The notes under the pieces: model-generated
What the model saw: only the letters and a program-made list of their open reading frames with translations
Told to the model about the DNA's origin: nothing
Database searches by the model: none
Shown here: positions 31,054 to 40,205 of the stretch, piece after piece
How positions within the stretch are numbered: the first letter of the stretch is position 1
How the letters are laid out: every line of letters begins with the position of its first letter
Origin: an uncultured Roseovarius sp.
GTDB lineage: Bacteria; Pseudomonadota; Alphaproteobacteria; Rhodobacterales; Rhodobacteraceae
Direction: 5' to 3'
DNA length: 64,000 bases
Assembly: GCA_951812895.1 (NCBI GenBank)
Contig: OX638333.1
Coordinates: forward strand, 3,700,001-3,764,000
Translations under genes and position numbers: made by a program

Positions 31054-31641
31054 TCAGATCCAGTTCCGAATAATGAAAATGTCCTGTTCAATTCGCCAGT
31101 TGAGCCCGTGCTTGCGGGACCAATCGACCAGATAATCAATGGATGGATAGTCATCAAAATCAGCGGCTGTTGACAGGAAACAACGTACATCGTCGATTAA
31201 GATCGACACTTTCCCGAAACTGGCAAGATTGGCCTCGATGGCCTTCAGCTCATCCTCGACGGGGCAGTCAGTTGCGCCCTTAAAGGTTTGACCGGCAGAG
31301 TAATGGCCATCCAACCAAAAACAAATATCGCCGGATAAAGTCGGCAAAAGGGATGGAAAGATCTCTTCGCTGACACCGTTGATGACCTCGACGTGAGTAT
31401 TGGCAAAGCGACGTTTGGCGCGCTCAAACAGCTTTTGCGCGGGTTCAACGGTGCAGACCTTGGGGGAAATCGACGCCAGAAATCTTGTCGTCGCACCCAT
31501 GAATGTTCCGGTCTCAACCCATGTGGCCCCAGCGATGGCGTATTTTCGTAAAATTGCTTCTTTTGCGAATTGAGGCGCGTTGTCAGACCAACCGCGTTTG
31601 CGCCAATCCATAAGAGCTTTTAGGCCTGTAAAGGGGTTCAT
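31054..31641 (-). CDS. SAM-methyltransferase-like protein
   Basis: ATG 31641, just 4 bases past the guaA stop, is preferred, giving 195 residues starting MNPFTGLKALMDW. The core shows a Rossmann-like motif ATWVETGTFMGATTRFLA (about 39-56), an acidic strand end CTVEPAQKLFERA, and a DGHYSAGQ loop. This resembles small class I methyltransferases of the TylF/glycan type. The substrate is unknown. It lies downstream of guaA in the same transcript. Confidence 0.7.
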   Translation of the reverse strand: MNPFTGLKALMDWRKRGWSDNAPQFAKEAILRKYAIAGATWVETGTFMGATTRFLASISPKVCTVEPAQKLFERAKRRFANTHVEVINGVSEEIFPSLLPTLSGDICFWLDGHYSAGQTFKGATDCPVEDELKAIEANLASFGKVSILIDDVRCFLSTAADFDDYPSIDYLVDWSRKHGLNWRIEQDIFIIRNWI

Positions 31642-31645
31642 CGGG

Positions 31646-33229
31646 CTACTCCCACTCAATCGTGCCAGGGGGTTTGGACGTGATATCATAGGTCACCCGG
31701 TTGATGCCTTCGACCTCGTTAATGATACGCGTGGCCGTTTCCCCCAGAAATTCATGGCTATACGGATAATAATCAGCCGTCATGCCATCGACTGAGGTCA
31801 CGGCGCGCAGCGCACAGGCAAAATCATATGTACGCCCATCACCCATGACACCTACGGTGCGTACAGGCAAAATGGCGACAAACGCCTGCCAGATCTCATT
31901 GTACAGGCCGTGTTTGCGGATCTGATCGATGTAAACGGCGTCTGCCTTGCGTAGAATTTCCAGTTTTTGCCGGGTGATTTCACCGGGACAACGAATGGCA
32001 AGACCGGGTCCGGGGAAGGGGTGGCGGCCAATGAAACTATCGGGCAGCCCGAGTTCGCGGCCAAGGGCGCGAACCTCATCCTTGAACAGCTCGCGCAAGG
32101 GTTCCACCAGCTTCAGACCCATCTTTTCGGGCAATCCGCCCACATTGTGGTGGGATTTGATGGTCACCGAAGGGCCGCCGGAAAAGCTAACCGATTCAAT
32201 TACATCGGGATAAAGCGTGCCCTGGGCCAGGAATTCGGCACCTTCGATGGCATTGGCGTGTTTTTGAAACACATCAATAAAGAGGCGGCCAATGATTTTT
32301 CTTTTTGTTTCCGGATCACTTACACCGTCCAGTTCACCTAAAAACAGTTCTGATTCATCGGCATGAATGAGTGGAATATTGTAATTATCGCGGAACATCG
32401 AGACGACTTCATCCGCCTCGTTCATGCGCAACAGCCCGTGATCAACAAACACACAAGTCAGTTGATCCCCGATAGCCTCATGAATCAAAACCGCCGCGAC
32501 AGAGCTGTCTACCCCCCCGGACAGGCCACAGATGACCTGTTTATCTCCAACCTGTTCGCGGATTTTGCGGATTGCTTCTTCGCGATAGGCGCCCATCGTC
32601 CAGTCACCGGAGAAACCCGCCGCACGCACGAAGTTTTCGTACAGTTTTGCGCCATTCGGCGTGTGGTGCACCTCTGGATGAAACTGCACCGCATAGAAAT
32701 TGCGGGATACATCGGCGGTAATGGCATAAGGCGCATTGGGTGAGGTTCCATAGACCTCAAACCCGGGGGCAAGCTTGCTGACGTGATCGCCGTGGCTCAT
32801 CCAGACCTGTTCATGGTCGTCGTCATTTTGAAACCAGCCATCGAGAACGGCCAGTTTTTCACCCCTTGGTTTTACATATGCGCGGCCAAATTCTGCCGTG
32901 CCCCCGCCGCCGGATATTTTGCCGCCCTCAACCTTGCCACCCAATTGCTGCATCATGACCTGCTGGCCATAGCAAATACCCAGGATTGGCACGCCATAAT
33001 CGAATATTTCCTGCGGAGGTCGCGGGCTGCCCTCGCGCACAACACTATCGGGACCGCCAGAGAAGATCACGGCCTTGGGTGCCATCTTGTGCACGAAATC
33101 CATTGTGACATTCTGATAGGGATGAATTTCGCAATAGACATTCAATTCGCGCAGGCGCCGGGCAATCAGCTGTGTCACCTGGCTGCCGAAGTCTATGATC
33201 AATAGGCGGTCGTGGGTCTGGATATTCAT
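31646..33229 (-). CDS. guaA: GMP synthase (glutamine-hydrolysing)
   Basis: GuaA converts XMP to GMP. The 527-residue protein (start ATG 33229; ATG 33241 is also possible) has an N-terminal glutamine amidotransferase domain with the nucleophile Cys in [10 protein letters not shown] and its His-Glu partner in FHPEVHH. The ATP-pyrophosphatase PP-loop is [12 protein letters not shown]. The C-terminal dimerisation domain ends in KPPGTIEWE. It heads a leftward group with the methyltransferase-like and DMT genes. Confidence 0.97.
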   Translation of the reverse strand: MNIQTHDRLLIIDFGSQVTQLIARRLRELNVYCEIHPYQNVTMDFVHKMAPKAVIFSGGPDSVVREGSPRPPQEIFDYGVPILGICYGQQVMMQQLGGKVEGGKISGGGGTAEFGRAYVKPRGEKLAVLDGWFQNDDDHEQVWMSHGDHVSKLAPGFEVYGTSPNAPYAITADVSRNFYAVQFHPEVHHTPNGAKLYENFVRAAGFSGDWTMGAYREEAIRKIREQVGDKQVICGLSGGVDSSVAAVLIHEAIGDQLTCVFVDHGLLRMNEADEVVSMFRDNYNIPLIHADESELFLGELDGVSDPETKRKIIGRLFIDVFQKHANAIEGAEFLAQGTLYPDVIESVSFSGGPSVTIKSHHNVGGLPEKMGLKLVEPLRELFKDEVRALGRELGLPDSFIGRHPFPGPGLAIRCPGEITRQKLEILRKADAVYIDQIRKHGLYNEIWQAFVAILPVRTVGVMGDGRTYDFACALRAVTSVDGMTADYYPYSHEFLGETATRIINEVEGINRVTYDITSKPPGTIEWE

Positions 33230-33296
33230 GTGAGCGGCCATACTGTGACAAACAGGTTTTCGCAAGGTCGGGTGTAAGTGAAGAGGAGAAAGTTGC

Positions 33297-33734
33297 ATGA
33301 GCAAGGTGGTAATCAGGCCCGCGAATGCAGATGATCTGGCTGAAATCGAGCAAATCGCGCGGGCAGCTTATGCAAATGCAATGCTTCGAATCTCGGTAAT
33401 GCCCGATGTGACCGGGGGATTGGTGAACCACATCGCCGAGGATGATGTGATTGTGGCGGTCGTTGATAACCGAATGACAGGATTTGCCGTAACGATTTCG
33501 GGCAAGGATCATCTTAAACTCGCCAATCTGGCGGTGGATCCAAACGCGCAAGGCCGCGGGGTGGCACGTTCCTTGATGGACGAAATTGAGACGATCGCGC
33601 GAAATAAGGGAATCAAAATCCTCAAACTGGTAACACACGTGAATATGCCGGAAAATGTTAGGATTTATACCCATCTGGGTTGGAACGAAACGTATCGTGA
33701 AGGGGACAGGGTGTTCATGGACAAGCAGCTATAG
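33297..33734 (+). CDS. GNAT-family acetyltransferase
   Basis: The 145-residue protein has the GNAT acetyl-CoA pocket: [25 protein letters not shown] (about 79-103) is motif A with Q-x-x-G-x-G/A, followed by [19 protein letters not shown] motif B. A GAGGAGAAAG ribosome site precedes the start. The substrate is unknown. It is divergent from guaA, with 67 bases between start codons. Confidence 0.85.
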   Translation: MSKVVIRPANADDLAEIEQIARAAYANAMLRISVMPDVTGGLVNHIAEDDVIVAVVDNRMTGFAVTISGKDHLKLANLAVDPNAQGRGVARSLMDEIETIARNKGIKILKLVTHVNMPENVRIYTHLGWNETYREGDRVFMDKQL

Positions 33735-33985
33735 AAGCATCTGCTCAGCGCGCCTGATCTCGTACAAAGCTTGTGTTCATTCCAATATCCACATTTTGCG
33801 TGAATTTAGTCGGCTAATTAGAGCGGGTATTCGAAGTTATCTGGAAATCACTCTGACGCGTTGACGCAATGTCGCTTTCCCACCTCAAGCGGCGCAATTC
33901 TTCACTGTCGTTGAAAATGGCTTTGATAAACATGATGCGACATGCACCACCGACGGTGCCGATCCAGACCAAAGGACATCTTACT

Positions 33986-35530
33986 ATGGCCGAAGCAGCA
34001 TCCCGCAGACGTGGCCGCGGGGGTGGGGGCGCCGCCCGCCGGGCAGAACGCACTGCCGTAAGCATTGAAACCGCCAAATACATTGAGCGGAATATTCCCA
34101 ATTTCGAAGTGCTGACCGAAGAAGCACTTGAGATAATTGAGACAAACGCCGAAACGATTCTTGAAGAGGTTGGCGTAAACTTTGTTGATAATCCTGCTGC
34201 ACTGGAACGTTGGAAAGACGCAGGCGCCGATGTCGATGGCGAGCGGGTTCGCATTCCACGTGGTCTGGCCCGAGAGCTGATCAAAACGGCACCCGGTCAA
34301 TACACCCAACATGCGCGCAACCCTGAGCGGAACGTCGTTGTCGGCGGTCGCAATATGGTTCTGGCACCGGTTTATGGCCCACCCTTCGTGCATGACATGG
34401 ACGGTGGACGCCGCTACGCCACCATGGACGACTTCGAAAAGTTCGTGAAACTGGGCTACATGTCAAAATGGCTGCACCATTCAGGTGGGACCGTGTGTGA
34501 ACCGACCGATATCCCGGTTAACAAACGTCACCTGGACATGCTCAAGGCGCATATGGTTCTGTCTGACAAACCGTTCATGGGATCCGTCACAGAAGCAAGC
34601 CGCGCGCAGGACAGTGTGGATATGTGCGGCATTCTCTTTGGTAAGGATTTCGTGCAGCAGAACACTGTGATGACGTCGCTGATCAACATCAACTCTCCGA
34701 TGACATTCGATGATGTGATGATGGGTTCGATGGAGGTGTATGCACAGAACAACCAGGCCTGTATCGTTTCGCCCTTTATCGTTGGCGGTGCGATGGCACC
34801 GGTTTCGGTTGCCGGGACACTTACCCAGGTGATGGCCGAAGTTCTGGCAGGGATCGCCTATAACCAGCTTATCCGCCCTGGGGCACCAGTTGTCATGGGC
34901 GCGTTTGTCACTTCAATCGACATGAACTCTGGCGCGCCGACATTTGGTACACCAGAGGCCGCACATATCACCTATGGTGCGGGCCAGATCGCACGCCGTC
35001 TGGGCCTTCCGTATCGTTCGGCCGGATCTTTTAATGGGTCGAAACTGCCAGATGCGCAGGCCGCCTATGAAACTGCAAACAGCCTGAACATGGGTCTGTT
35101 GTCCGGTGTGAACTTCATGCTGCATTCCTGTGGCTGGATGGAAGGCGGCCTTGTTTCATCCTTTGAAAAATTCGTAATGGATGCGGATCAGCTGGGTATC
35201 CTGCATCATCTCGCCAAGGGGGTTGAGATTGATGAAAACGGTCAAGCCATGGACGCCATCCGTGAAGTCGGACCAGGAGGGCACTATCTTGGCTGTGCGC
35301 ACACCCAGGCAAACTTCAAATCTGCGTTCTGGCGGTCAAACGTGCTCGATTACAAGCCTTACGAAACTTGGGCCGAAGAGGGTGAGCGCGATACAATGAC
35401 ATTGGCCAATGTCAAAATGAAACAGATGCTGGCCAATTATCAGCAACCCGCACTCGACCCGGCGATCGCTGAGGCGCTTGACGTTTATGTTGCCGAGAAA
35501 AAGGCGTCGATGCCGGATGCCTTTGGCTGA
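33986..35530 (+). CDS. Non-pyrrolysine MttB-family corrinoid-dependent methyltransferase
   Basis: The 514-residue protein belongs to the trimethylamine methyltransferase (MttB) superfamily by its TIM-barrel core and motifs such as SGGTVCEPTDIPVN and NINSPMTFDDVMMGSM. ATG 33986 (AAAGGA before it) is preferred. There is no in-frame UAG, so it is a non-pyrrolysine member; characterised relatives demethylate glycine betaine or other quaternary amines using a corrinoid partner. The partner genes (mtgC-like) are not next to it. An Arg/Gly-rich N-terminus (RRRGRGGGGAARR) precedes the core and is unusual. Nothing notable is visible between 33735 and 33985. Confidence 0.87.
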   Translation: MAEAASRRRGRGGGGAARRAERTAVSIETAKYIERNIPNFEVLTEEALEIIETNAETILEEVGVNFVDNPAALERWKDAGADVDGERVRIPRGLARELIKTAPGQYTQHARNPERNVVVGGRNMVLAPVYGPPFVHDMDGGRRYATMDDFEKFVKLGYMSKWLHHSGGTVCEPTDIPVNKRHLDMLKAHMVLSDKPFMGSVTEASRAQDSVDMCGILFGKDFVQQNTVMTSLININSPMTFDDVMMGSMEVYAQNNQACIVSPFIVGGAMAPVSVAGTLTQVMAEVLAGIAYNQLIRPGAPVVMGAFVTSIDMNSGAPTFGTPEAAHITYGAGQIARRLGLPYRSAGSFNGSKLPDAQAAYETANSLNMGLLSGVNFMLHSCGWMEGGLVSSFEKFVMDADQLGILHHLAKGVEIDENGQAMDAIREVGPGGHYLGCAHTQANFKSAFWRSNVLDYKPYETWAEEGERDTMTLANVKMKQMLANYQQPALDPAIAEALDVYVAEKKASMPDAFG

Positions 35531-35534
35531 TTTT

Positions 35535-35825
35535 TCAACTGTTTAGCGAGGCGCGTAGTATCTGCGCCTCGCCCAGCACCGCAATCAGCACATCCACATG
35601 ATTTGAAGGTCTGTAGCAGACTTTGCCCTGAACCCGTTGCTCGTTCAGGACTGTTTCGATTTCCATCAATGACATCAATGCCTGACCGGATCGTGGTAAC
35701 GGCCCGTATGCGAATTGCCGCCTAAGATCGAATTCACGGTGATAGGACTGCAAGCCAATGCGCGCCGCCTGCAACAGCAGGCGTGGTCGTCGCAGCGTGC
35801 TGAATGTGGAAAGGATATCTTTCAT
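35535..35825 (-). CDS. Small protein of the DUF6477 type
   Basis: The 96-residue protein starts MKDILSTFSTLRRPRLLLQAARIGLQSY and is helical and Arg/Leu-rich. It resembles, from memory, the Rhodobacterales family DUF6477; the function is unknown. Its 3' end includes a hairpin (GCGAGGCGC, 35546-35554, with GCGCCTCGC, 35564-35572) that may help end the convergent transcript of the MttB-family gene. It is divergent from the HTH/DUF6456 gene. Confidence 0.65.
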   Translation of the reverse strand: MKDILSTFSTLRRPRLLLQAARIGLQSYHREFDLRRQFAYGPLPRSGQALMSLMEIETVLNEQRVQGKVCYRPSNHVDVLIAVLGEAQILRASLNS

Positions 35826-35958
35826 TTCTATTCTCCGTCTGATTCTTCAGGCAGATTGGCGCAACCTATAAGAGTGTTGCGGCAATTGCGGATGGGCCGA
35901 ACGCTCGGGTTTGAATTTGTTTAGAATTTCGAAACGAATGTTGTTGAGTTGGCAACAG

Positions 35959-35973
35959 TTAACGAACCGGTAA
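35959..35973 (+). promoter_or_regulatory. CtrA-like box upstream of the HTH/DUF6456 gene
   Basis: TTAA (35959-35962), N7 and GTAA (35970-35973) match the TTAA-N7-TTAA consensus at 7 of 8 positions. It precedes two DnaA-box-like sites. Confidence 0.4.
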
Positions 35974-36000
35974 TAAATGCCCGTATAGGTTGTTTATGTT

Positions 36001-36021
36001 TGTGGATAAGTCTGTGGAAAA
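36001..36021 (+). promoter_or_regulatory. Tandem DnaA boxes
   Basis: TGTGGATAA (36001-36009) is the exact reverse complement of the DnaA box TTATCCACA. TGTGGAAAA (36013-36021) differs by one base. They are 12 bases apart in the same orientation and lie 40-60 bases before the start codon of the HTH/DUF6456 gene. Confidence 0.6.
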
Positions 36022-36062
36022 GTCTGAGTGCCAATACATGTGTCCGACAGGAGGGTATCGGA

Positions 36063-37178
36063 ATGAACAGTGGCCTCAGTAAATCCTGCACAATTTCAGG
36101 GGTACCCTCTTGGGTACCGCATGCAGCAATACATTATCTTGCTCACACAGAAACGGGCACTTCGATCCGTGCGCTTGCCCGCAAGGCAGGGTGTCACGCA
36201 TCGACGGTGTCCCGCCAGATCCGTAAATTCGAATCCCGTCGCGATGACCTTTTGGTGGATGAGGCGCTTCGCCGTCTGGGACGGCATGTTTCAAACAAAC
36301 GTACATCCGGTTCACACACCAAGGAGGAATGGATGGATACGTGTGTTTGTGAAGAAGCGGGGCCTGACGCAGTTTCAGAAAATCGCCTGAAAACAGAAGC
36401 TTTGCGCATTCTGCGGCGAATGGGTGAAACCGGTGCCGTACTGGCCGTGGCGGCCAAGATGGAAAAGGCCATCGTTGTGCGTGAAAGTGATGACGGCACT
36501 TCAAGCCGTACAGCGGTTGTGGACCGTGACATAGCAGAGGCTATGGCGCTTAAAAACTGGATCAAATGCGAAACCCCCGGTCGGGTTGCGCGGTATCGGA
36601 TCACTCCAACCGGACGTACCAAGCTGGGCTTTTTGATCGCGGAAAGCGAAAACCGGGCTACGGGATTCGCAGAGGCACAAGCCGGGTTTGTTGGGCAAGC
36701 TGAAAACAGCGACATACCCGAAGGTGAGACCCCCAAGCGGATACGTTACGGAGTAACTGAAACGCCGCTGATCTTGTTGGCACGTCGACGGGACCGGGAT
36801 GGAAGCAAGTTTTTGTCAGAGGATCTGGTTCGTGCAGGAGAGCGGCTGCGCGAAGATTTTGAACTAGCCGGGTTTAGCACGTGTTCAACGCAAAACTGGG
36901 ATGGCTTTTTAAAAATCAGCAAGTTTCAGGATAATACCGAGTCTTACCACGTTGCCGGTAGAGAAGCACGACGGCGTGTGATCAAGGCCTTGCGTGATCT
37001 TGGCCCGGGATTGGGTGACGTCGTATTATGCTGCTGCTGCTATCTTGAGGGGCTGGAACGGGCAGAGAAACGCATGGGTTGGTCTGCTCGTTCAGGCAAA
37101 ATAGTTCTTCGCATTGCGCTGCAAAGGTTGCGACGCCACTATGATGAGCTGGGAGAGGCCGGAGGCCTTATGGGCTAA
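36063..37178 (+). CDS. HTH and DUF6456-type regulatory protein
   Basis: ATG 36063 has an AGGAGGG ribosome site 7 bases upstream. The 371-residue protein has an N-terminal helix-turn-helix (TSIRALARKAGCHASTVSRQIRKFE, about 29-53). A middle winged-helix-like segment (ALRILRRMGETGAVLAVA) comes next. The C-terminal domain (about 232-371, starting TPLILLARRRDRDGSKFLS) matches what I recall of DUF6456, including GDVVLCCCCYLEGLERAEKRMGWSARSGKIVLRIAL. It is soluble and probably DNA-binding. The upstream DnaA and CtrA-like boxes point to cell-cycle control. The repeat copy B begins at its stop codon. Confidence 0.7.
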   Translation: MNSGLSKSCTISGVPSWVPHAAIHYLAHTETGTSIRALARKAGCHASTVSRQIRKFESRRDDLLVDEALRRLGRHVSNKRTSGSHTKEEWMDTCVCEEAGPDAVSENRLKTEALRILRRMGETGAVLAVAAKMEKAIVVRESDDGTSSRTAVVDRDIAEAMALKNWIKCETPGRVARYRITPTGRTKLGFLIAESENRATGFAEAQAGFVGQAENSDIPEGETPKRIRYGVTETPLILLARRRDRDGSKFLSEDLVRAGERLREDFELAGFSTCSTQNWDGFLKISKFQDNTESYHVAGREARRRVIKALRDLGPGLGDVVLCCCCYLEGLERAEKRMGWSARSGKIVLRIALQRLRRHYDELGEAGGLMG

Positions 37179-37224
37179 AGCGGTTTTCGTAAAAAATCTG
37201 CTGCCTCAGGTTTTTTGCGAAACG
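37176..37224 (+). repeat. Interspersed repeat, copy B (short form)
   Basis: It starts with the stop codon of the HTH gene (TAAAGCGGTTTTCGT, identical over 15 bases to the 44.4-kb copy) and ends CTCAGGTTTTTTGCGAAACG, 17 of 20 like the far end of that copy. The middle is missing. It looks like an internally deleted version. Confidence 0.7.
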
Positions 37225-37246
37225 TATTTGTCGATATTGTCTGACA

Positions 37247-37280
37247 AAAGAAGCGCCCGAAATGATCCGGGCGCTTCTTT
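37247..37280. terminator. Bidirectional terminator between the HTH gene and aqpZ
   Basis: AAAGAAGCGCCCG (37247-37259) and CGGGCGCTTCTTT (37268-37280) form a 13-base perfect stem with an 8-base loop. Confidence 0.85.
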
Positions 37281-37303
37281 ATAATTTGTTGTCTGATTAT
37301 TGT

Positions 37304-37942
37304 TTAAGAAGCGCGTGTCAAACCAGATTTATGCAGGATACCTGCCAAAGCACCACCCACCAGCGGAGCCGCAACATAAAGCCAAAGCTGGCTTGCGGCG
37401 TCTGCGTCAAACACGTTCGTTGCGATTGAGCGGGCAGGATTCACTGATGCGCCGGACACTTTAATGCCAGCCAGGTGAATAACGACCAAGGTCAGACCGA
37501 TGGCGAGACCTGCAACAGGTGTGGCGTGCCCATCCTGCGTGGCGCCCAGTATGACTGTCACAAACAAAAACGTTGCCACCAGCTCAAAGATAACAGCCGC
37601 TGTTGCGCCGTTTGCGCCGATCGTGGTTGACGCTTCGCCGACACTTGCCCCCATCACACCCAACAAAACCGCAGCCGCAAGGCCACCAATTACTTGGGCG
37701 ATCACGTAACCGATGAATTCACCAGCCTCCATGCGCCCGGCCATCAGGGCACCAAGGCTTACCGCCGGGTTAAGATGTGCGCCTGAGATGGGGCCAAGGC
37801 CATAAGCCATCGCCACAACCGCCAAGCCAAAGGCAAAGCTGACACCCATCAGCCCCACATCCTGCACCATAAACAAAATCGTTCCGCATCCTAGGAATAC
37901 AAGCGCGAAGGTTCCGATCACCTCTGCAACTAACTTGTTCAT
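37304..37942 (-). CDS. aqpZ: Aquaporin of the AqpZ type
   Basis: The 212-residue, six-helix channel has two NPA boxes, HLNPAVS (about 56-62) and SVNPARS (about 167-173). The selectivity filter by alignment to E. coli AqpZ keeps Phe (FAFGL), His (VIHLAG) and Arg (NPARS), but the Thr of that filter is replaced by Ala (SGAS). The filter remains narrow, which suggests a water channel. The gene is monocistronic, facing away from lipA. Confidence 0.9.
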   Translation of the reverse strand: MNKLVAEVIGTFALVFLGCGTILFMVQDVGLMGVSFAFGLAVVAMAYGLGPISGAHLNPAVSLGALMAGRMEAGEFIGYVIAQVIGGLAAAVLLGVMGASVGEASTTIGANGATAAVIFELVATFLFVTVILGATQDGHATPVAGLAIGLTLVVIHLAGIKVSGASVNPARSIATNVFDADAASQLWLYVAAPLVGGALAGILHKSGLTRAS

Positions 37943-38255
37943 CTTCCTCTACTCCCTCTTAGATTCACTGTCTTCATGCCCTCCAACGCTCTACCCTTAA
38001 AATCGAGCGAAGGATCATGGGATTCGCGTATTCGGGAATACAGGAAGGAAACGAGTTTCGCCAAGAAAATCTCTGCATCAATCAAAACACCGAACCGTGT
38101 AGACACGGGCCGGGTTGGTTTGGCGGAACAGGAATGCGGTGGGCACTTGTTAACATTCATGACGCAGCCGAATAGCGGCCTTGCTTTACTGGTACTCCCC
38201 ACCGCTATGAAATATAGCTATGGAAAGTTACCAAACCATTCGCGGGGAATATTCT
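37943..38255. other. Intergenic region between aqpZ and lipA
   Basis: No gene is supported in this stretch. It holds a palindrome GTATTC-GG-GAATAC (38028-38041) of unknown meaning and the lipA leader with a GGGGAA ribosome site near 38240-38250. Confidence 0.5.
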
Positions 38256-39206
38256 GTGAGAGACATCAAGATTCCAGAACAGCGCCATCCCGAGAAGGCG
38301 CACCGTCCTGATAACGCACAGCCTCGCAAACCCTCCTGGATTCGCGTCAAAGCACCGGGGGGTAAGGGTTATGCCGAAACTCATAAAATTATGCGCGAGC
38401 ATAGGTTAACCACAGTTTGCGAAGAAGCAGGGTGCCCCAATGTCGGCGAATGTTGGAGTCAGGGCCATGCTACTATGATGATTATGGGCGAGGTTTGCAC
38501 CCGCGCCTGTACGTTCTGCAACATTGCCACCGGCAAGCCGCCAGAAGACCTTGATCCGTTTGAGCCTGGCCGGGTTGCCGACGCCGTGCAAAAGCTTGGC
38601 TTGAATCATGTAGTTGTGACATCGGTTGACCGCGATGATGTCAAGGATGGCGGGGCAGAACATTTTGCCCAGACCATCCGGGCAATCCGGCATCGCAGTC
38701 CGGGAACAACTATTGAAATTCTGACACCCGATTTTATCAATTGTGATCCTGCCGTGCTGGAAGAGGTGGTCGCAGCGAAGCCTGATGTTTTCAACCATAA
38801 TCTTGAAACCGTTCCCGGCCTTTACCCAGAAGTCCGGCCCGGCGCGCGGTATTTTCATTCCCTTCGCTTGTTGCAAAGAGTGAAAGAGCTGGATCCGACG
38901 ATGTTTACCAAATCGGGGATCATGGTTGGATTGGGGGAGAATCGCCAACAGGTGCATCAGGTGATGGATGACATGCGGGCGGCCAATATCGATTTTTTGA
39001 CAATTGGGCAATATCTGCAGCCGACGCCGAAACATCATGCGCTAGACCGGTTTGTGCATCCGGATGAATTTGCGGCCTATGAGCGCGCAGCATTCGGTAA
39101 GGGATTCTTGATGGTTTCGGCAACACCGCTCACGCGGTCATCCTATCACGCGGGTGATGATTTTGCCCGTCTGCAATCCGCGCGTATTGAAAAATACGGC
39201 TCCTAA
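38256..39206 (+). CDS. lipA: Lipoyl synthase
   Basis: LipA inserts two sulfur atoms into octanoyl groups on E2/GcvH proteins by radical-SAM chemistry. The 316-residue protein has the auxiliary cluster motif [12 protein letters not shown] (about 55-66) and the radical-SAM motif CTRACTFC (about 81-88). The C-terminal region includes [14 protein letters not shown]. The start is placed at GTG 38256 because relatives begin [15 protein letters not shown] at this point and GGGG lies upstream. The enzyme is cytoplasmic. Confidence 0.95.
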   Translation: MRDIKIPEQRHPEKAHRPDNAQPRKPSWIRVKAPGGKGYAETHKIMREHRLTTVCEEAGCPNVGECWSQGHATMMIMGEVCTRACTFCNIATGKPPEDLDPFEPGRVADAVQKLGLNHVVVTSVDRDDVKDGGAEHFAQTIRAIRHRSPGTTIEILTPDFINCDPAVLEEVVAAKPDVFNHNLETVPGLYPEVRPGARYFHSLRLLQRVKELDPTMFTKSGIMVGLGENRQQVHQVMDDMRAANIDFLTIGQYLQPTPKHHALDRFVHPDEFAAYERAAFGKGFLMVSATPLTRSSYHAGDDFARLQSARIEKYGS

Positions 39207-39231
39207 TCCGGGTTAGCAATTATTGAAATGA

Positions 39232-39264
39232 AAAACACCGGCGGAGCAATCCAGCCGGTGTTTT
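39232..39264. terminator. Bidirectional terminator between lipA and the DUF882 gene
   Basis: AAAACACCGGC (39232-39242) and GCCGGTGTTTT (39254-39264) form an 11-base stem, with A- and T-rich flanks on either strand. Confidence 0.88.
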
Positions 39265-39293
39265 CTTTCGAACAGTAAAATTCCGAAATCGGG

Positions 39294-39863
39294 TTAACCG
39301 CCCCAGGTTCTAACCGGTCCGCAATCCATGTGAACAAAGTTGCTGCCAGAGTATTTACCAACACCACCACCACGGCACGCACTTGCAGCGCGGAACATTT
39401 GGCTGACTGAGCGGGAGCCAAGCCGCACATCAGCAGCTTCTCCAACCATATGGCGGGAATTTTTAGCGACACCGCGCGACCGGCGGCGCAACATCGCGTT
39501 TGTTGATGGGCTGCGGTAGCCGGAGAGCAGGGTATAGGGTTCGCTCGAATCCAGCAGGTTATGACTTGCGGCCAGAATATCGATGGTCCGGATGTCAATT
39601 TTGTGGGTTTCATCGGTGCGCCAATCGCGCATAAAGCTGGTGATCTCTCGAACGGCGTCTTTGATATAGTCGCCTTCGATCCAGTAGATCGTGTTGATGC
39701 TTTCGCCGGTTCTGGGGGAAGTCATGCTGATCCGGCGAATGTCGCCGGCGCCGCGTAGTAGGCCTGCTGCTTTTGGAAACGTTGGTGCTGCAACCAAGGA
39801 AGTTGCTGCAAACGCTCCTAAAATAGCGCGCCTTGTTATGCTCACAGAGCTTGGATTGGTCAT
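39294..39863 (-). CDS. Tat-exported DUF882 / MepK-like murein peptidase
   Basis: The 189-residue precursor has a twin-arginine signal (SITRRAILGAFAATSLVAA). The DUF882/M15-type domain carries candidate zinc ligands His and Asp in SRHMVGEAADVR (about 138-149) and His in FVHMDCGPVR (about 177). MepK cleaves 3-3 cross-links made by L,D-transpeptidases, and an L,D-transpeptidase is the next gene, divergently oriented, which supports a cell-wall role. The substrate is inferred. Confidence 0.87.
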   Translation of the reverse strand: MTNPSSVSITRRAILGAFAATSLVAAPTFPKAAGLLRGAGDIRRISMTSPRTGESINTIYWIEGDYIKDAVREITSFMRDWRTDETHKIDIRTIDILAASHNLLDSSEPYTLLSGYRSPSTNAMLRRRSRGVAKNSRHMVGEAADVRLGSRSVSQMFRAASACRGGGVGKYSGSNFVHMDCGPVRTWGG

Positions 39864-40205
39864 GTTATTAGCGCCTGTCCCGTCGCTTACCTGTTGCCCG
39901 CATTAAAAGCGGATCTGCCATCTCATCCCCAGATGTGCGCACTTTATTGCATAAACGGAATCATGGACCAAGCCCTGAAGTCGGAAAATTTTTATCTATC
40001 AAGGGGATTCGGCGAAATTCCGCGCAATCTTTCCGGCCTGTGCCTGATTTGTCGTTCGAACTATGAGTGTTGCAAATTGATCAGGAATCTATCGCTAAAG
40101 AAGATTTGATTAGACACGTATCCGGTAAGTTGGAAAATACCGTTATAAAAAACGCGAACCATTAAGCTCGAAACAGCCGATGCAAGGTTAGGGGAACACG
40201 TAAAG
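39864..40205. other. Intergenic region between divergent DUF882 and L,D-transpeptidase genes
   Basis: This 342-base stretch contains no recognisable gene or hairpin. A 71-codon open frame at 39894-40109 lacks a clear ribosome site and protein-like composition. The region probably holds two divergent promoters. Confidence 0.5.

Noticed and set aside
33986-35530. A pyrrolysine-type MttB
   Set aside because: There is no in-frame TAG inside the gene; it is a full-length open frame, so a non-pyrrolysine member is the right call.
37939-38202. An 87-codon leftward frame between aqpZ and lipA
   Set aside because: No ribosome site of note, low-complexity translation and no resemblance to known proteins; it is in promoter space of two divergent genes.
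39894-40109. A 71-codon rightward frame between the DUF882 and L,D-transpeptidase genes
   Set aside because: No clear ribosome site or protein-like features; it covers the divergent promoter region.
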